Shown here piece after piece: positions 9,227 to 18,189 of a stretch of 64,000 nt of DNA (positions are counted from its first letter, which is position 1; every line of letters begins with the position of its first letter). The translations under genes were made by a program, and so were the position numbers. The stretch is from positions 1 to 64,000 of the forward strand of contig NZ_JANJGU010000012.1 of the NCBI RefSeq assembly GCF_024626525.1. The letters are read 5' to 3'. This DNA is from Lederbergia panacisoli (GTDB taxonomy: Bacteria; Bacillota; Bacilli; Bacillales; Bacillaceae_C). The notes beneath the pieces were generated by a model. That model had not been told where the DNA came from. It saw only the letters and a list, made by a program, of their open reading frames with translations, and ran no database searches.

Positions 9227-10312
9227 TCAAACTTCTGGAATCACGATATCCACTTCTTTACCAATCTCCGAAGATCGCAAAATACCATCAATAATTGCTT
9301 GATTGATTAAGATTTCCTCACCAGGAATTGGTGCTGGTTTTCCTTCCTGAATCGCAACGACAAAGGCACGGACCTTTTCATAGAAAATATTAAAGTTATG
9401 TTGTTGGATTGGAATTGGGCTTTCTGTATGATGCCCTTGGATGTCATGGAACAATGTGATCGAGCCGATTCCACCATCCCAGACACCGCTCCACGGACCG
9501 CTTCCAGCAGGTGTCAGTTTCAAACCTGCATCTGTTCCTAAGAACAATGTTGGCCCAAGGGAATCCATATGCATCGCCCATGAGATTTTAAAATTTAGAA
9601 CCTTTCCACCCTCGAGTCGTACAAGTGCTACACCGAAGTCTTCCACTTCAAATCGATCAGCTTGTGAATGATATGTAGGACTTGTTCCGAAATGGTTCGA
9701 TGTAAAAGCTGATACGCTTAATGGTTTTGGATAGCCAAGAGCGTTTAATGCGAGATCAAGAGAATAACAGCCAATATCCGCCATCGCCCCAGCACCTGCA
9801 AGCTCCTTATTAATGAAGGTTCCGCCCGGCATTCCACGCCTGCGTCCGCCGCCTGTTTGAACGTAATATACGTTCCCAAGCTGTCCGGATTGAACGATTT
9901 CTTTTACAGCTTTCATATTAGGATCATATCTTGGCTGGAATCCAACGGTTAAGATTTTTTCCGCCTTTTTACCAGCCTGAACCATTTCGACACCTTGCTC
10001 CAACGTGACGGCGAGCGGTTTTTCGACTAGTACGTGCTTCCCAGCGTTCAGTGCATCGACACTTGTCCGATGATGCGCCACATTTGGTGTACAAACGCTG
10101 ACACCATCCAAATCCAATTCTAATAATTCCAAGTGACTGTCAAAGGCTTTCGCATCAGTCAGGCCAAGCCTTTCGATAAATTCAGCCGCTTTTCCAGGAA
10201 TAACATCCGCTACTGCCACAATTTCAACATCCGGCATTTGCAAATATGATCTTGCATGTGCCCCAGCAATTCCACCACTGCCGATAATTCCGATTTTAAT
10301 CGTCTTCGTCAT
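9227..10312 (-). CDS. Gfo/Idh/MocA family oxidoreductase
   Basis: NAD(P)-dependent sugar or polyol dehydrogenase of 361 residues. The Rossmann motif IGIIGSGGIAGAHAR is at the N-terminus, the family EKP motif in HVLVEKPLAV, and GGTFINKELAGAGAMADIGCYSLDLAL contains the D-x-x-x-H/Y-type active-site segment. Start at 10312 has a GAGGAGGATATT binding site. It is the last gene of a cluster with an epimerase, two ABC permeases and a lipoprotein, which implies oxidation of the imported sugar or its epimer. Substrate unknown. Confidence 0.88.
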   Translation of the reverse strand: MTKTIKIGIIGSGGIAGAHARSYLQMPDVEIVAVADVIPGKAAEFIERLGLTDAKAFDSHLELLELDLDGVSVCTPNVAHHRTSVDALNAGKHVLVEKPLAVTLEQGVEMVQAGKKAEKILTVGFQPRYDPNMKAVKEIVQSGQLGNVYYVQTGGGRRRGMPGGTFINKELAGAGAMADIGCYSLDLALNALGYPKPLSVSAFTSNHFGTSPTYHSQADRFEVEDFGVALVRLEGGKVLNFKISWAMHMDSLGPTLFLGTDAGLKLTPAGSGPWSGVWDGGIGSITLFHDIQGHHTESPIPIQQHNFNIFYEKVRAFVVAIQEGKPAPIPGEEILINQAIIDGILRSSEIGKEVDIVIPEV

Positions 10313-10352
10313 AATATCCTCCTCGTTCAACCCTTACTTAAGGCTGTTTGCT

Positions 10353-10440
10353 TAAAGTTTTTGTAAAAGCTTAAAAGCCCGCTTTTACACTAATTCGGTT
10401 CTTATGAAGATACCCGCTCTTTTCTCAGTTGGATTATTCA
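10353..10440 (-). repeat. Dispersed intergenic element, copy 3 (partial, diverged)
   Basis: Read on the minus strand this matches the 3' half of the element at 5711-5864: GAGAAAAGAGC, then GAATTAGTGTAAAAGCGGG, then GCTTTTACAAAAAC and CTTTAA. It contains a hairpin GTAAAAGC/GCTTTTAC (10363-10370 with 10381-10388) and lies between two operon genes, shortly upstream of the ribosome binding site of the oxidoreductase. Confidence 0.5.
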
Positions 10441-10479
10441 TTTTGAATAAAGATCCACTTTTAGGATGAGAATAGAGTC

Positions 10480-11358
10480 TTACTTAAAAATTCTTTCCAA
10501 GTTTTCTTTCGCTTTTATAATGCCTTGCTGTTCTTTTTCAAGCGTTCCCCAGTAACGATGATCCTCTAGTTCGATACTGATTGGACCATTGTAGCCAAGC
10601 TGATCCAAGCGAACCGCAACTTTTTCCCACTCGACAGCGCCATGACCTGGAATTGTATATCTCCATGAACCTTCTGAGAAGCCATATTTTGTTCCGAAAG
10701 TAGCTGGTAGAATACCAACATCATAGAGATCATCTGTCAAAATTTCCGTATCTTTTCCGTGAGCGTAGTTTATTTTCTCGCCAAACTCCGTTAAAAAGCG
10801 CAAGTAGTCGATACCTAAACGGACAAGATGAGATGGATCATAGTTTAGTCCAAAATGCTTGGATGGAATCACTTCGAACATTGCACGCAGCATTTCTGGT
10901 GTGCATCCAATCGTTGGATAATGAGGTGCAGGGCCTGGCCAACCTTCAAGCGCAAAGTATACGCCAGTTTCTTCGGCATGCTTCACGATATCTGGAAACG
11001 TTTCTTTCCAAATATCAAAGCTCTTAGAGCGTGATTGCGTAACATCTGTTGGTCCTAAGCAAATGAAAATAGTTTTGCCGCCGATTTGAGAGATTTCAGT
11101 AATTTGATTTTTCAAGGCGGAAACTGCTTCACTGCGGACAGCTTCATCTGCGTTCAACAAGTTCGTCAATCCTACAGCTCCAACTCCATCAATGGAACCT
11201 ACTTCCAACCCAGCACTTTCTAAAGCGTTTTTTACCTCTTCGTTATAATATGGGACATCAATTACATCTATTCCGGAACTTTTGGCCCAACTGCTAAGTT
11301 TCTCCATTCCTAATGCCCCGAGCTTTGGCGGGATGCGCATACCTATTTGAAAAGCCAT
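10480..11358 (-). CDS. Sugar phosphate isomerase/epimerase (xylose-isomerase-like TIM barrel)
   Basis: A 292-residue protein of the AP_endonuc_2 fold shared by IolE/IolI, xylose isomerase and ketose 3-epimerases. Metal-binding residues are expected in FALEGWPGP (Glu), NYDPSHLVRLG (Asp, His), AHGKDTEI (His) and SIELEDHRYWG (Glu). The start has CTATGGAGGTTTG upstream. It sits between a permease and a Gfo/Idh/MocA oxidoreductase, a frequent pairing in catabolism of inositol-like or rare sugars. Confidence 0.85.
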   Translation of the reverse strand: MAFQIGMRIPPKLGALGMEKLSSWAKSSGIDVIDVPYYNEEVKNALESAGLEVGSIDGVGAVGLTNLLNADEAVRSEAVSALKNQITEISQIGGKTIFICLGPTDVTQSRSKSFDIWKETFPDIVKHAEETGVYFALEGWPGPAPHYPTIGCTPEMLRAMFEVIPSKHFGLNYDPSHLVRLGIDYLRFLTEFGEKINYAHGKDTEILTDDLYDVGILPATFGTKYGFSEGSWRYTIPGHGAVEWEKVAVRLDQLGYNGPISIELEDHRYWGTLEKEQQGIIKAKENLERIFK

Positions 11359-11374
11359 TTAACAAACCTCCATA

Positions 11375-11632
11375 GAATTTATTTTTTGAAATTTCATCAA
11401 TTTAAACTTGAATTTCATCAATTAAATCAAAAGTTTCATCAATCAGGACAACATTTTCATCAATTGACCATCAATTTTCACCAATTAAAGTAATAGTTTC
11501 ATCAATCTGCTGTCCAATTTTACCAATTAAATCAATAGTTTCATCAATCTGCTGTCCAATTTCATCAACTAAACTTTCATTTTCACCAATTAACGAATGA
11601 ATTCTATCAATTCATCCTCGGTTGCAACAACC
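11375..11632. repeat. Degenerate tandem array, 21-bp period (11.4 kb)
   Basis: Roughly eleven units of 20-22 bp with the constant half TTTCATCAATT and a variable half (AAACTTGAA, AAATCAAAAG, CTGCTGTCCAA and others). It fills the 278-bp gap between the epimerase and permease genes, inside a same-direction gene cluster. Confidence 0.85.
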
Positions 11633-11636
11633 AAAA

Positions 11637-12470
11637 TTACTTAATACCACTAAACGTAATCCCTTGAATAAACGTCTTTTGCATAAAGAAGAACATGATG
11701 ATAATCGGGAGTGTCATCATAGTCGAAACTGCCATCATCATTCCCCACTCCGTACCCATTTGGTTTTGGAACTGTTGGAGTCCGAGTGATAATGTATACT
11801 GCGTTTCATCAGTCAAGTAAAGCAAAGGACCAAGGAAATCTGTCCAGCTGCCCATGAATTGGAAAAGTCCTACTGCAAGTAAAGCGGGCCTCGCCAAAGG
11901 CAACATAATTTGTAAATAAATACGTAATTCAGATGCACCATCAATTTTGGCCGAATCTCTTAACGTATCCGGAAGTCCTAAGAAAAACTGACGCAATAAG
12001 AATATGTAAAATGGCGCTCCGAAAAAGGCTGGAATGATTAATGGAAGTGGAGTACCGACCCATCCCATTTTATTGAATAACAAGAATAACGGAATCATGG
12101 TGACTTGTCCTGGAATCATCATGACGGCAATCGTAATGATAAAAAATGCATTACGTCCCTTCCAGCGGAGCTTCGCAAAGCTATATGCCACTAGCGGACA
12201 AGAAATAATGATTCCTATCGTACTAAAAATCGTAATGACAACCGTATTTTTCAAATAAGTGAAAAATGGTATATACGACATCGCTTCAATATAGTTCTTA
12301 AAGCGAAACGGACTCGGAATCCATTCAGGTGGAAATGTATAGATTTGTGTGATCGGTTTCAATGAAGTCGACACAAGCCAAATGAATGGAATGATGAAAA
12401 ATATAGACGCAATAATAAGAATTAAATGTGCTAATGAATATTTAATCCTCTTTCTAACAATCGGTTGCAT
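11637..12470 (-). CDS. Carbohydrate ABC transporter permease (MalG type)
   Basis: Inner-membrane permease of a CUT1 sugar importer, 277 residues with six predicted membrane spans. The cytoplasmic EAA loop is present as DSAKIDGASELRIYLQIMLPLARPAL, with the signature EAA-x3-G replaced by SAKIDGA. The ATG at 12470 follows AAAGGAGTGTGTCG at ideal spacing; an in-frame GTG three codons earlier is too close. It pairs with the upstream permease, 15 bp away. Confidence 0.9.
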   Translation of the reverse strand: MQPIVRKRIKYSLAHLILIIASIFFIIPFIWLVSTSLKPITQIYTFPPEWIPSPFRFKNYIEAMSYIPFFTYLKNTVVITIFSTIGIIISCPLVAYSFAKLRWKGRNAFFIITIAVMMIPGQVTMIPLFLLFNKMGWVGTPLPLIIPAFFGAPFYIFLLRQFFLGLPDTLRDSAKIDGASELRIYLQIMLPLARPALLAVGLFQFMGSWTDFLGPLLYLTDETQYTLSLGLQQFQNQMGTEWGMMMAVSTMMTLPIIIMFFFMQKTFIQGITFSGIK

Positions 12471-12485
12471 TCGACACACTCCTTT

Positions 12486-13418
12486 CTACTCACCTTGATA
12501 GTGGACCCAACGTTTTGATGTTATGAAAATCAATGCTGTTAATGCCATGATGATGACAAATAGAATCCAAGCCATCGCTGAAGCATAACCCATCTTAAAG
12601 AACTTAAATCCATTATCATATAGATACATGACATAGAAGGTCAGAGAATTCGCTGGAGATCCTTGTCCGGCAGTCATCGTATACGGTAACGTAAATTGTT
12701 GGAACGCCCCGATGATTCCCATTACTAAGTTAAAAAATATAACTGGCGTTAGCAACGGAATAGTAATATGACGCGTTCTTTGTATCCAATTCGCTCCGTC
12801 GACCTCGGCTGCTTCGTAAAATTCCTCTGGTATATCACCTAGACCAGCCAAGTAGATAATGACCGCTTGTCCAATTCCCCAAAGCGACATTAATATCAAT
12901 GAAGGCTTAGACCACTTCACGCTACCTAACCAGTTAGGTCCTTCAATTCCAAAAAAGTCTAATGTTCCATTAATCAAACCGAATCCAGGGTTCAATAGCC
13001 ACATCCAAAGTACTGCTAGGGCAACGTGTGGAACAAGTGTCGGCAAGAAATAGATTGTCCGATAAACCGCAAGTCCCTTGACCTTCATATTAAGCATCAT
13101 GGCAAGGGCAACCCCGAAGATTATGCTGAGAGGAACAAAAAAGACGGCGAAATAAACGGTATTATAGACTGATTTCCAAAACAGATCATCGTTCATTAAT
13201 TCCTTATAATTATCTAGGCCAACAAAATCTCCCGGTTGTAATATACTATATGTTGTAAAGCTAAAGTAAATGGAAGAAAATAGTGGAATGGCAAAAAACA
13301 CAATCAATCCAATGACCCACGGAGATGCAAATAGCCAACCAGTTAAATTTGCCTTAAAACTTATTGAACTTTTCTTTTTTGGTTGGACTACGACACTTGA
13401 AGTTTCAATTTTCGCCAA
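12486..13418 (-). CDS. Carbohydrate ABC transporter permease (MalF type)
   Basis: Second permease of the CUT1 importer, 310 residues, six predicted membrane spans. The EAA loop is seen as YEAAEVDGANWIQRTRHITIPLLTPV. The start codon is TTG (13418-13416), preceded by AAAGGGG; no ATG is available in frame nearby. A hairpin separates it from the solute-binding protein gene upstream, which probably lowers permease expression relative to the binding protein. Confidence 0.9.
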   Translation of the reverse strand: MAKIETSSVVVQPKKKSSISFKANLTGWLFASPWVIGLIVFFAIPLFSSIYFSFTTYSILQPGDFVGLDNYKELMNDDLFWKSVYNTVYFAVFFVPLSIIFGVALAMMLNMKVKGLAVYRTIYFLPTLVPHVALAVLWMWLLNPGFGLINGTLDFFGIEGPNWLGSVKWSKPSLILMSLWGIGQAVIIYLAGLGDIPEEFYEAAEVDGANWIQRTRHITIPLLTPVIFFNLVMGIIGAFQQFTLPYTMTAGQGSPANSLTFYVMYLYDNGFKFFKMGYASAMAWILFVIIMALTALIFITSKRWVHYQGE

Positions 13419-13441
13419 AATTAGCAGCCCCTTTCATAAAT

Positions 13442-13467
13442 AAAAGGGAGGTATAAGCCTCCCCTTT
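13442..13467 (-). terminator. Intercistronic hairpin after the binding-protein gene
   Basis: AAAAGGGAGG (13442-13451) pairs with CCTCCCCTTTT (13458-13468), loop TATAAG. It lies between the lipoprotein gene and the permease gene. In the minus direction it ends in TTTTATTT, so it probably acts as a partial terminator or RNA-stabilising stem. Confidence 0.7.
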
Positions 13468-13469
13468 TA

Positions 13470-14780
13470 TTATTTTTTCAATGCTTTATTTACAGCTTCT
13501 GTCGCTTTATCTAAGTTTTCCTGAGCTGTACCATTACCCCTTGTTGCATTCTCAGTAGCTGAAGCAAGTTCATTCCAAAGCAATTGACCTTCAGGAATAA
13601 CAGGTCTATGGTGAGAGTTTGGAAGGATGTCAACAAATTCTTTTAAAATTGGATGTTCACTGCGTCCTAGCTCTTCGTTTACAGCAGGTTGAACAGAGAA
13701 GTCACCTTCAAGCTTAGAATAATAAGCTTTTGCACCCTCAGGGCCACCGAAATATTTCAAGAATTCCCAGGCAGCTTCAGTATTTTTAGCTCCTTTAGGA
13801 ATAATAAAGCAGTGTCCACCGGACCAAGTAGTGAAATCAGTTCCAGTTGGTGTTGGAATTGGCGTTACGCCGTAATTTAAATCTGGCTTAAATTTATTAA
13901 TTCCTGTAACAGTCCAGTTTCCATCAATTTTCATACTAAGCTGTCCTGAAATAAATGGATCCAACGCATCACTACCTGCAGAACTTTCAAATCCAGAAAT
14001 ATCTTCAACATTGTATTTATTACCGAAATCAACCATCCATTGCAATGCTTCTACAACTTTAGGATCGTTAGCTGTAACTTCACCTGTACTTTCATTGAAG
14101 AATTCACCGCCGAATGACCAACCCCAGCTGTAAAGCCATCCTTGACCATACCAAGGAATAAATCCAATACGTTTAAAACGGTTACCTTCTTTGATTGTTA
14201 ACTTTTCAGCCGCAGCTTCTAGCTCATCAATCGTTTTAGGCGGGTTCTCAGGATCTAGTCCAACTTCTTTGAAATGATCCTTGTTGTAATATAACAAACG
14301 AGAATCCGTGGAGTATGGAATCGCATACAATTTATCTTGATAACTTGCCTCATCCCATGCATATTGATAGTAGCGGTCTTGAGAAATGCCATCTGCTGCA
14401 GCCATATCTGTTAAATCTGTTAATGCACCTTGGGCTGCCCATGATCCAACTTTAAATCTGTCAAATGCAGCTACATCTGGAGGATTACCGCCTGTTACAG
14501 ATGTAAGTAGTTTTTGGTCTGCTCCTTCATTAGCCTCTGTATAAACCATCTTGATTTTTATATCAGGATGCGATTCTTCAAAACTTTTAACCATATTTTC
14601 CAACGCTTCTAACCCGATACCTGTACTACCATGCCAAAACGTAACTTCTGTCTTGCCGCCTTCTCCGCCTTTATTTCCACCAGACGCTTTATCCTTCGAA
14701 GAACAGCCAGCTAGAAATAACGATAAGGAAAGGATACTAATAATCACCATTTGACCGAATTTCTTTACGCTTTTACTCAC
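13470..14780 (-). CDS. Sugar ABC transporter substrate-binding lipoprotein
   Basis: Extracellular family 1 solute-binding protein, 436 residues. It has a lipoprotein signal with lipobox LFLAGC, then a Gly/Lys-rich linker and the type I fold starting EVTFWHGSTGIGLEALENMV. The GTG at 14780 follows GGAGGTGTAAAA and is preferred over an upstream extension. A candidate CcpA site and a promoter lie upstream. It delivers sugar to the two permeases; no ATPase gene is in the cluster, so a shared MsmX-type ATPase is likely. Confidence 0.9.
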   Translation of the reverse strand: MSKSVKKFGQMVIISILSLSLFLAGCSSKDKASGGNKGGEGGKTEVTFWHGSTGIGLEALENMVKSFEESHPDIKIKMVYTEANEGADQKLLTSVTGGNPPDVAAFDRFKVGSWAAQGALTDLTDMAAADGISQDRYYQYAWDEASYQDKLYAIPYSTDSRLLYYNKDHFKEVGLDPENPPKTIDELEAAAEKLTIKEGNRFKRIGFIPWYGQGWLYSWGWSFGGEFFNESTGEVTANDPKVVEALQWMVDFGNKYNVEDISGFESSAGSDALDPFISGQLSMKIDGNWTVTGINKFKPDLNYGVTPIPTPTGTDFTTWSGGHCFIIPKGAKNTEAAWEFLKYFGGPEGAKAYYSKLEGDFSVQPAVNEELGRSEHPILKEFVDILPNSHHRPVIPEGQLLWNELASATENATRGNGTAQENLDKATEAVNKALKK

Positions 14781-14843
14781 TTTTACACCTCCGGTTTTTT
14801 TGAAAAATAGTAAACTAGCAAACACTAAAACACCACACCCCCT

Positions 14844-14857
14844 ATCAACCGCTTACA
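14844..14857. promoter_or_regulatory. Candidate CcpA (cre) site
   Basis: Minus strand TGTAAGCGGTTGAT matches the cre consensus TGNAANCGNTNNCA at 12 of 14 positions. It lies between the promoter and the start of the binding-protein gene, where it would act as a roadblock. Confidence 0.45.
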
Positions 14858-14908
14858 TTCAAAATCTATGTAATTTTCTAAGATGTCTATATATTCAATG
14901 TAATCAAC

Positions 14909-14938
14909 ATAATATATTATCTTATATCAACATGTCAA
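14909..14938 (-). promoter_or_regulatory. Promoter of the ABC sugar operon
   Basis: TTGACA (14938-14933) is followed by TATATT or TATTAT at 16-18 bp. The spacer carries TGTTGATATAAG, which resembles the half-site GTTGATATAA of the palindrome in front of the regulator gene, so the GntR-type regulator probably binds here. Confidence 0.6.
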
Positions 14939-14960
14939 TCGTATTTTTACAAAAAAAAAA

Positions 14961-14981
14961 GAAGAATTTTCTCAATTCTTC
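14961..14981 (-). terminator. Terminator of the GntR-type regulator
   Basis: GAAGAATT and AATTCTTC form an 8-bp stem overlapping the last codons of the regulator. Ten T follow on the minus strand. Confidence 0.85.
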
Positions 14982-16117
14982 ACTGAAGCCTTTAAAATCG
15001 CAGTTGATAACCCTTCAACCAAATCAAAATTTAATAATTCCGTTTTAATTTTTTCCTCACCGTTAATCTGAGATATTAATCGTCTGACCGTTTTTGCCCC
15101 CATCTCTTCTTCTCTTTGCTTAATATGGGTAAAGGCATGCTTGCCAATGATTGAATGAACCGCGTCGAAACAAACAAAAGAGTAATCTTCCGGGACTTTT
15201 CTACCAATTGATTGGATGACATGTGATAGGATCGTTGCAAAGGCATTTCGGCATGCAACGAACGCTGTGATTTCTGGATGATTTAAAATAAATTCCCGCA
15301 TATTCTCAATTTCCATTTCATATTCTGCTTTCATCGACTCATCGAAAGCTAAATCAGATCCATTATTCATAAAAATATAATCTGGATTTATTTGTTTATG
15401 CTGCTCTGTATGCGCTAATTGGAAACCTTTTATACGATCCTCTAGGACGGTAGTCCCATCATAAGGGGGCGTAATATAAGCAATATGCTGATGCCCAAGT
15501 GACATTAAATACTCAGTAGCCTCTTTGGCAGCCCTTTTATTATCAGTTAAAATGGCACTAGCTTGAATTCCACGTAAATAGCGGTCAACGAGGACAATCG
15601 GAAACTTTTTTAAAACAAGTTCAAGTATTTTACGATTATAATGTTCACCATGGATAGGCAAAACAATTATCCCATCGACCCCTGCATCTACAAGCTCCTC
15701 AATCGCATTTTCCTCATCTTCGATTTGATCCCGAGTAAGCTTCATTAAAAGATTCGCACCATATTTTGATGCATGGTGCTCAATCGCTTGTACTAATTTT
15801 GTGCCATAGCTATCCGAAAACCCTGGAATAACTAGGCCTATCATCAATTCTTTTTTTATTCCAGCCGTTTGTACACTATTGAGCATATTATCCGGCTCTT
15901 CGACTGAATAAGTAACAAAGGATCCTTTCCCTTGAACTCTCTCTATAATTTGGTCCTGAGCAAGCAAGTCCAACGCTTTTTTGGAAGTAATTCTACTTAC
16001 TTGAAACTCATCGGCCAACTCTTTTTCAGAAGAAATTTTGTCTCCTTGTTGTAATTCCCCGCTTCGTACCTTTTCCAAAATATTCTCATAAATTTGTTTA
16101 TATAATGGCACATTCAT
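14972..16117 (-). CDS. GntR-family regulator with LacI-type sugar-sensing domain
   Basis: A 381-residue repressor-type regulator with the same architecture as AraR but a different DNA-binding helix. Residues 1-75 form a GntR winged helix (QVSRITSKKALDLL; wing VQGKGSF); residues 90-375 form a LacI/PBP1 sensor (LVIPGFSDSYGTKLVQAI, VDGIIVLPIHG, FVCFDAVHSI). A perfect inverted repeat in its leader suggests autoregulation. It lies directly upstream of the ABC sugar operon and shares half-sites with that promoter. The effector is probably the transported sugar or its product. Confidence 0.88.
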   Translation of the reverse strand: MNVPLYKQIYENILEKVRSGELQQGDKISSEKELADEFQVSRITSKKALDLLAQDQIIERVQGKGSFVTYSVEEPDNMLNSVQTAGIKKELMIGLVIPGFSDSYGTKLVQAIEHHASKYGANLLMKLTRDQIEDEENAIEELVDAGVDGIIVLPIHGEHYNRKILELVLKKFPIVLVDRYLRGIQASAILTDNKRAAKEATEYLMSLGHQHIAYITPPYDGTTVLEDRIKGFQLAHTEQHKQINPDYIFMNNGSDLAFDESMKAEYEMEIENMREFILNHPEITAFVACRNAFATILSHVIQSIGRKVPEDYSFVCFDAVHSIIGKHAFTHIKQREEEMGAKTVRRLISQINGEEKIKTELLNFDLVEGLSTAILKASVKN

Positions 16118-16133
16118 AGTCGCATCACCTTAT

Positions 16134-16160
16134 AAGTTGATATAATCACTATATCAACTT
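16134..16160. promoter_or_regulatory. Palindromic operator of the GntR-type regulator
   Basis: AAGTTGATATA (16134-16144) and TATATCAACTT (16150-16160) are a perfect 11-bp inverted repeat with a 5-bp centre, located 17 bp upstream of the regulator start. A similar half-site occurs in the promoter at 14909-14938. Confidence 0.7.
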
Positions 16161-16230
16161 TTTCTAAAATATCAATAAAAAGTTTTAAAAATTTTTAAAA
16201 AACCGTATCCATCTGACTATTACACTAAAA

Positions 16231-16261
16231 AACCTCCGAATCAATTTCCGATTCGGAGGTT
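16231..16261 (-). terminator. Terminator of the second oxidoreductase
   Basis: AACCTCCGAATC pairs perfectly with GATTCGGAGGTT (12 bp, 7-nt loop). A T run follows on the minus strand. Confidence 0.92.
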
Positions 16262-16273
16262 TCTTTTAGAAAA

Positions 16274-17368
16274 TTAAGCAAATACTTCTTCAAGATACAC
16301 AGCTTTACCTGTTTTAGCAGATTCGTAAATCGCTTCAAGGATTTGTGTAACAACGAATGCCTCTTCAGGTTTTACTAATGGCTCAGTATCGTTAATGATA
16401 CTTTCGATCCATTGACGAGCTTCGATGTCCGCATCAGATTCAACGCTGCCATCATAGAAAGCTACTCCACCAGGACCTAAATCAACTTTAGTTGTGTAGA
16501 GCTTGCTATTGTCTTCACCGTTAATGCGAAGGCCTTCTTTCATATCCGCTCCAGCTTCAGTTCCACTTAAAGAAACTTTTGCTTCATCCACATCTAAAGT
16601 ATTAAGTGCCCAGCTTGATTCTAGAACGATTGTTGCACCGTTTTCCATTGTAATGAAACCAAATGCAGAATCTTCTACTTTAAATTTCTCTGGATCCCAT
16701 GATCCAAATGCGTTAGCTGCATTTTCTTTTTGACCTAATTTATGGTATGTCGTACCAAGTACAGCTTTTGGCTTGTAGTTATTCATCATCCATAATGTTA
16801 AGTCAAGAGCGTGCGTACCGATATCGATTAGCGGGCCGCCACCTTGTTTTTCTTCATCAAGGAATACGCCCCAAGTAGGAACAGCACGACGACGAATCGC
16901 ATGAGCTTTTGCATAGTAAATTTCACCTAGGTCACCGCGCTCACACAATGTATGTAAGTGTAGGCTATCAGGACGGAAACGGTTGTTATAACCGATAGTT
17001 AATTTTTTACCAGTACGCTTGGAAGCTTCAACCATTTGACGAGCTTCTTCAGAAGTTTTTGCCATTGGCTTTTCACACATTACATGCTTTCCAGCCTCCA
17101 TAGCAGCGATGGAAATTTCAGCATGTGAACTATTTGGAGTAAGAACGTGAACAACATCAATTGATCCGTCCTCAAGTAATTCTTTATAATCAGAATATAC
17201 TTTAGCACCTTCAGCTCCATATTGAGCTGCCGCTTTTTCTGCTTTTTCAACTTCGATATCGCAAAATGCTACCAATTCTACTTGCTTAAGTTTGGACAAG
17301 CTTGGCATATGTTTACCATTTGCAATACCGCCGCATCCAACGATTGCTAATTTTAATTTCTCTGACAT
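16274..17368 (-). CDS. Gfo/Idh/MocA family oxidoreductase
   Basis: A 364-residue NAD(P)-dependent oxidoreductase. It shows the Rossmann motif AIVGCGGIANGKHMP, the motif HVMCEKPMAKT, and GGGPLIDIGTHALDLTLWMM with the catalytic-type Asp and His. AAAAGGGGATGCTGAG precedes the ATG. It is transcribed separately from the ABC operon by its own terminator, but its position suggests the same sugar. A cre-like site lies upstream. Confidence 0.88.
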   Translation of the reverse strand: MSEKLKLAIVGCGGIANGKHMPSLSKLKQVELVAFCDIEVEKAEKAAAQYGAEGAKVYSDYKELLEDGSIDVVHVLTPNSSHAEISIAAMEAGKHVMCEKPMAKTSEEARQMVEASKRTGKKLTIGYNNRFRPDSLHLHTLCERGDLGEIYYAKAHAIRRRAVPTWGVFLDEEKQGGGPLIDIGTHALDLTLWMMNNYKPKAVLGTTYHKLGQKENAANAFGSWDPEKFKVEDSAFGFITMENGATIVLESSWALNTLDVDEAKVSLSGTEAGADMKEGLRINGEDNSKLYTTKVDLGPGGVAFYDGSVESDADIEARQWIESIINDTEPLVKPEEAFVVTQILEAIYESAKTGKAVYLEEVFA

Positions 17369-17403
17369 CTCAGCATCCCCTTTTCTAGAAACTTCGCTTT
17401 AAA

Positions 17404-17417
17404 TTTAAACGTTTTCA
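17404..17417. promoter_or_regulatory. Candidate cre site
   Basis: TTTAAACGTTTTCA matches TGNAANCGNTNNCA except for one base and lies about 36 bp upstream of the oxidoreductase start. Confidence 0.35.
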
Positions 17418-17506
17418 GGCAAATAGTCAATATAAAAGTTGGGACATATTGTGTCCTTATCAAAAAAAATATATTTTTATAGATTCCCATGGATAGGAAA
17501 AGACAA

Positions 17507-18073
17507 TTATAATTCGCGAAGAGTGACCATCTCATACCCTTCATCATGCAAAAACTTTATTACCGGCTCCACTGCTTCCACCGTAGTTGGGTGGATGTCG
17601 TGCATTAGAATAATAGATTGATTACGTACTTCTTCTTTTACAATTTGCAAAATAGCTTCAGGATCACGGGATTTCCAGTCTAGTGTATCGACGGTCCAAA
17701 GTACCTCGGTCTCGCCAAGTTCTCTAGCAATCTCTTTAACCGATTCATTTGTGTACCCATATGGAGGACGGAAATGGACAGGAGCTTCCCCGATTACCGT
17801 TTTAATCGTCCTTTGTGTCGTTGAAATTTCCTCTTCTACTAGGTGATCTTCCAAAATGCTTAAGTCAGGATGATTCCATGTATGTGAAGCAATTTCATGA
17901 CCATTTGCAAAAACTTCTTTCGTTATAGTAGGAAATTCATCTACAAGTTTACCAATCTGAAAAAATGTTGCCTTCACATCATACTTTTCAAGGATTTTTA
18001 ATATTTTCTGCGTATTCTCTGGGTGTGGACCATCATCAAATGTTAACGCTACTCTTTTTTTAACATTTTCCAT
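17507..18073 (-). CDS. Polysaccharide deacetylase family protein (NodB domain)
   Basis: A 188-residue single NodB domain. All five carbohydrate-esterase-4 motifs are visible: TFDDGP (metal Asp), SHTWNHPDL (metal His pair), RPPYG, DTLDW and LMHDIHP. There is no signal peptide or membrane anchor, unlike the peptidoglycan deacetylases PdaA or PdaC, so the product may be cytoplasmic or use another export route. Substrate unknown. It lies between a sugar oxidoreductase and cutC. Confidence 0.88.
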   Translation of the reverse strand: MENVKKRVALTFDDGPHPENTQKILKILEKYDVKATFFQIGKLVDEFPTITKEVFANGHEIASHTWNHPDLSILEDHLVEEEISTTQRTIKTVIGEAPVHFRPPYGYTNESVKEIARELGETEVLWTVDTLDWKSRDPEAILQIVKEEVRNQSIILMHDIHPTTVEAVEPVIKFLHDEGYEMVTLREL

Positions 18074-18166
18074 TACGCGTCACCTACTACAAACATATTT
18101 TGAAAGCCTTGTCCTTTTAATAATACTAAAAATTTTGAATACTATCCATAAATATTTGCTAAAGAG

Positions 18167-18189
18167 AAACCTCTTCGTTTTGAAGAGGT
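18167..18189 (-). terminator. cutC terminator
   Basis: AACCTCTTC pairs with GAAGAGGTT across GTTTT. The stem touches the cutC stop codon; the T tail is weak. Confidence 0.6.
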
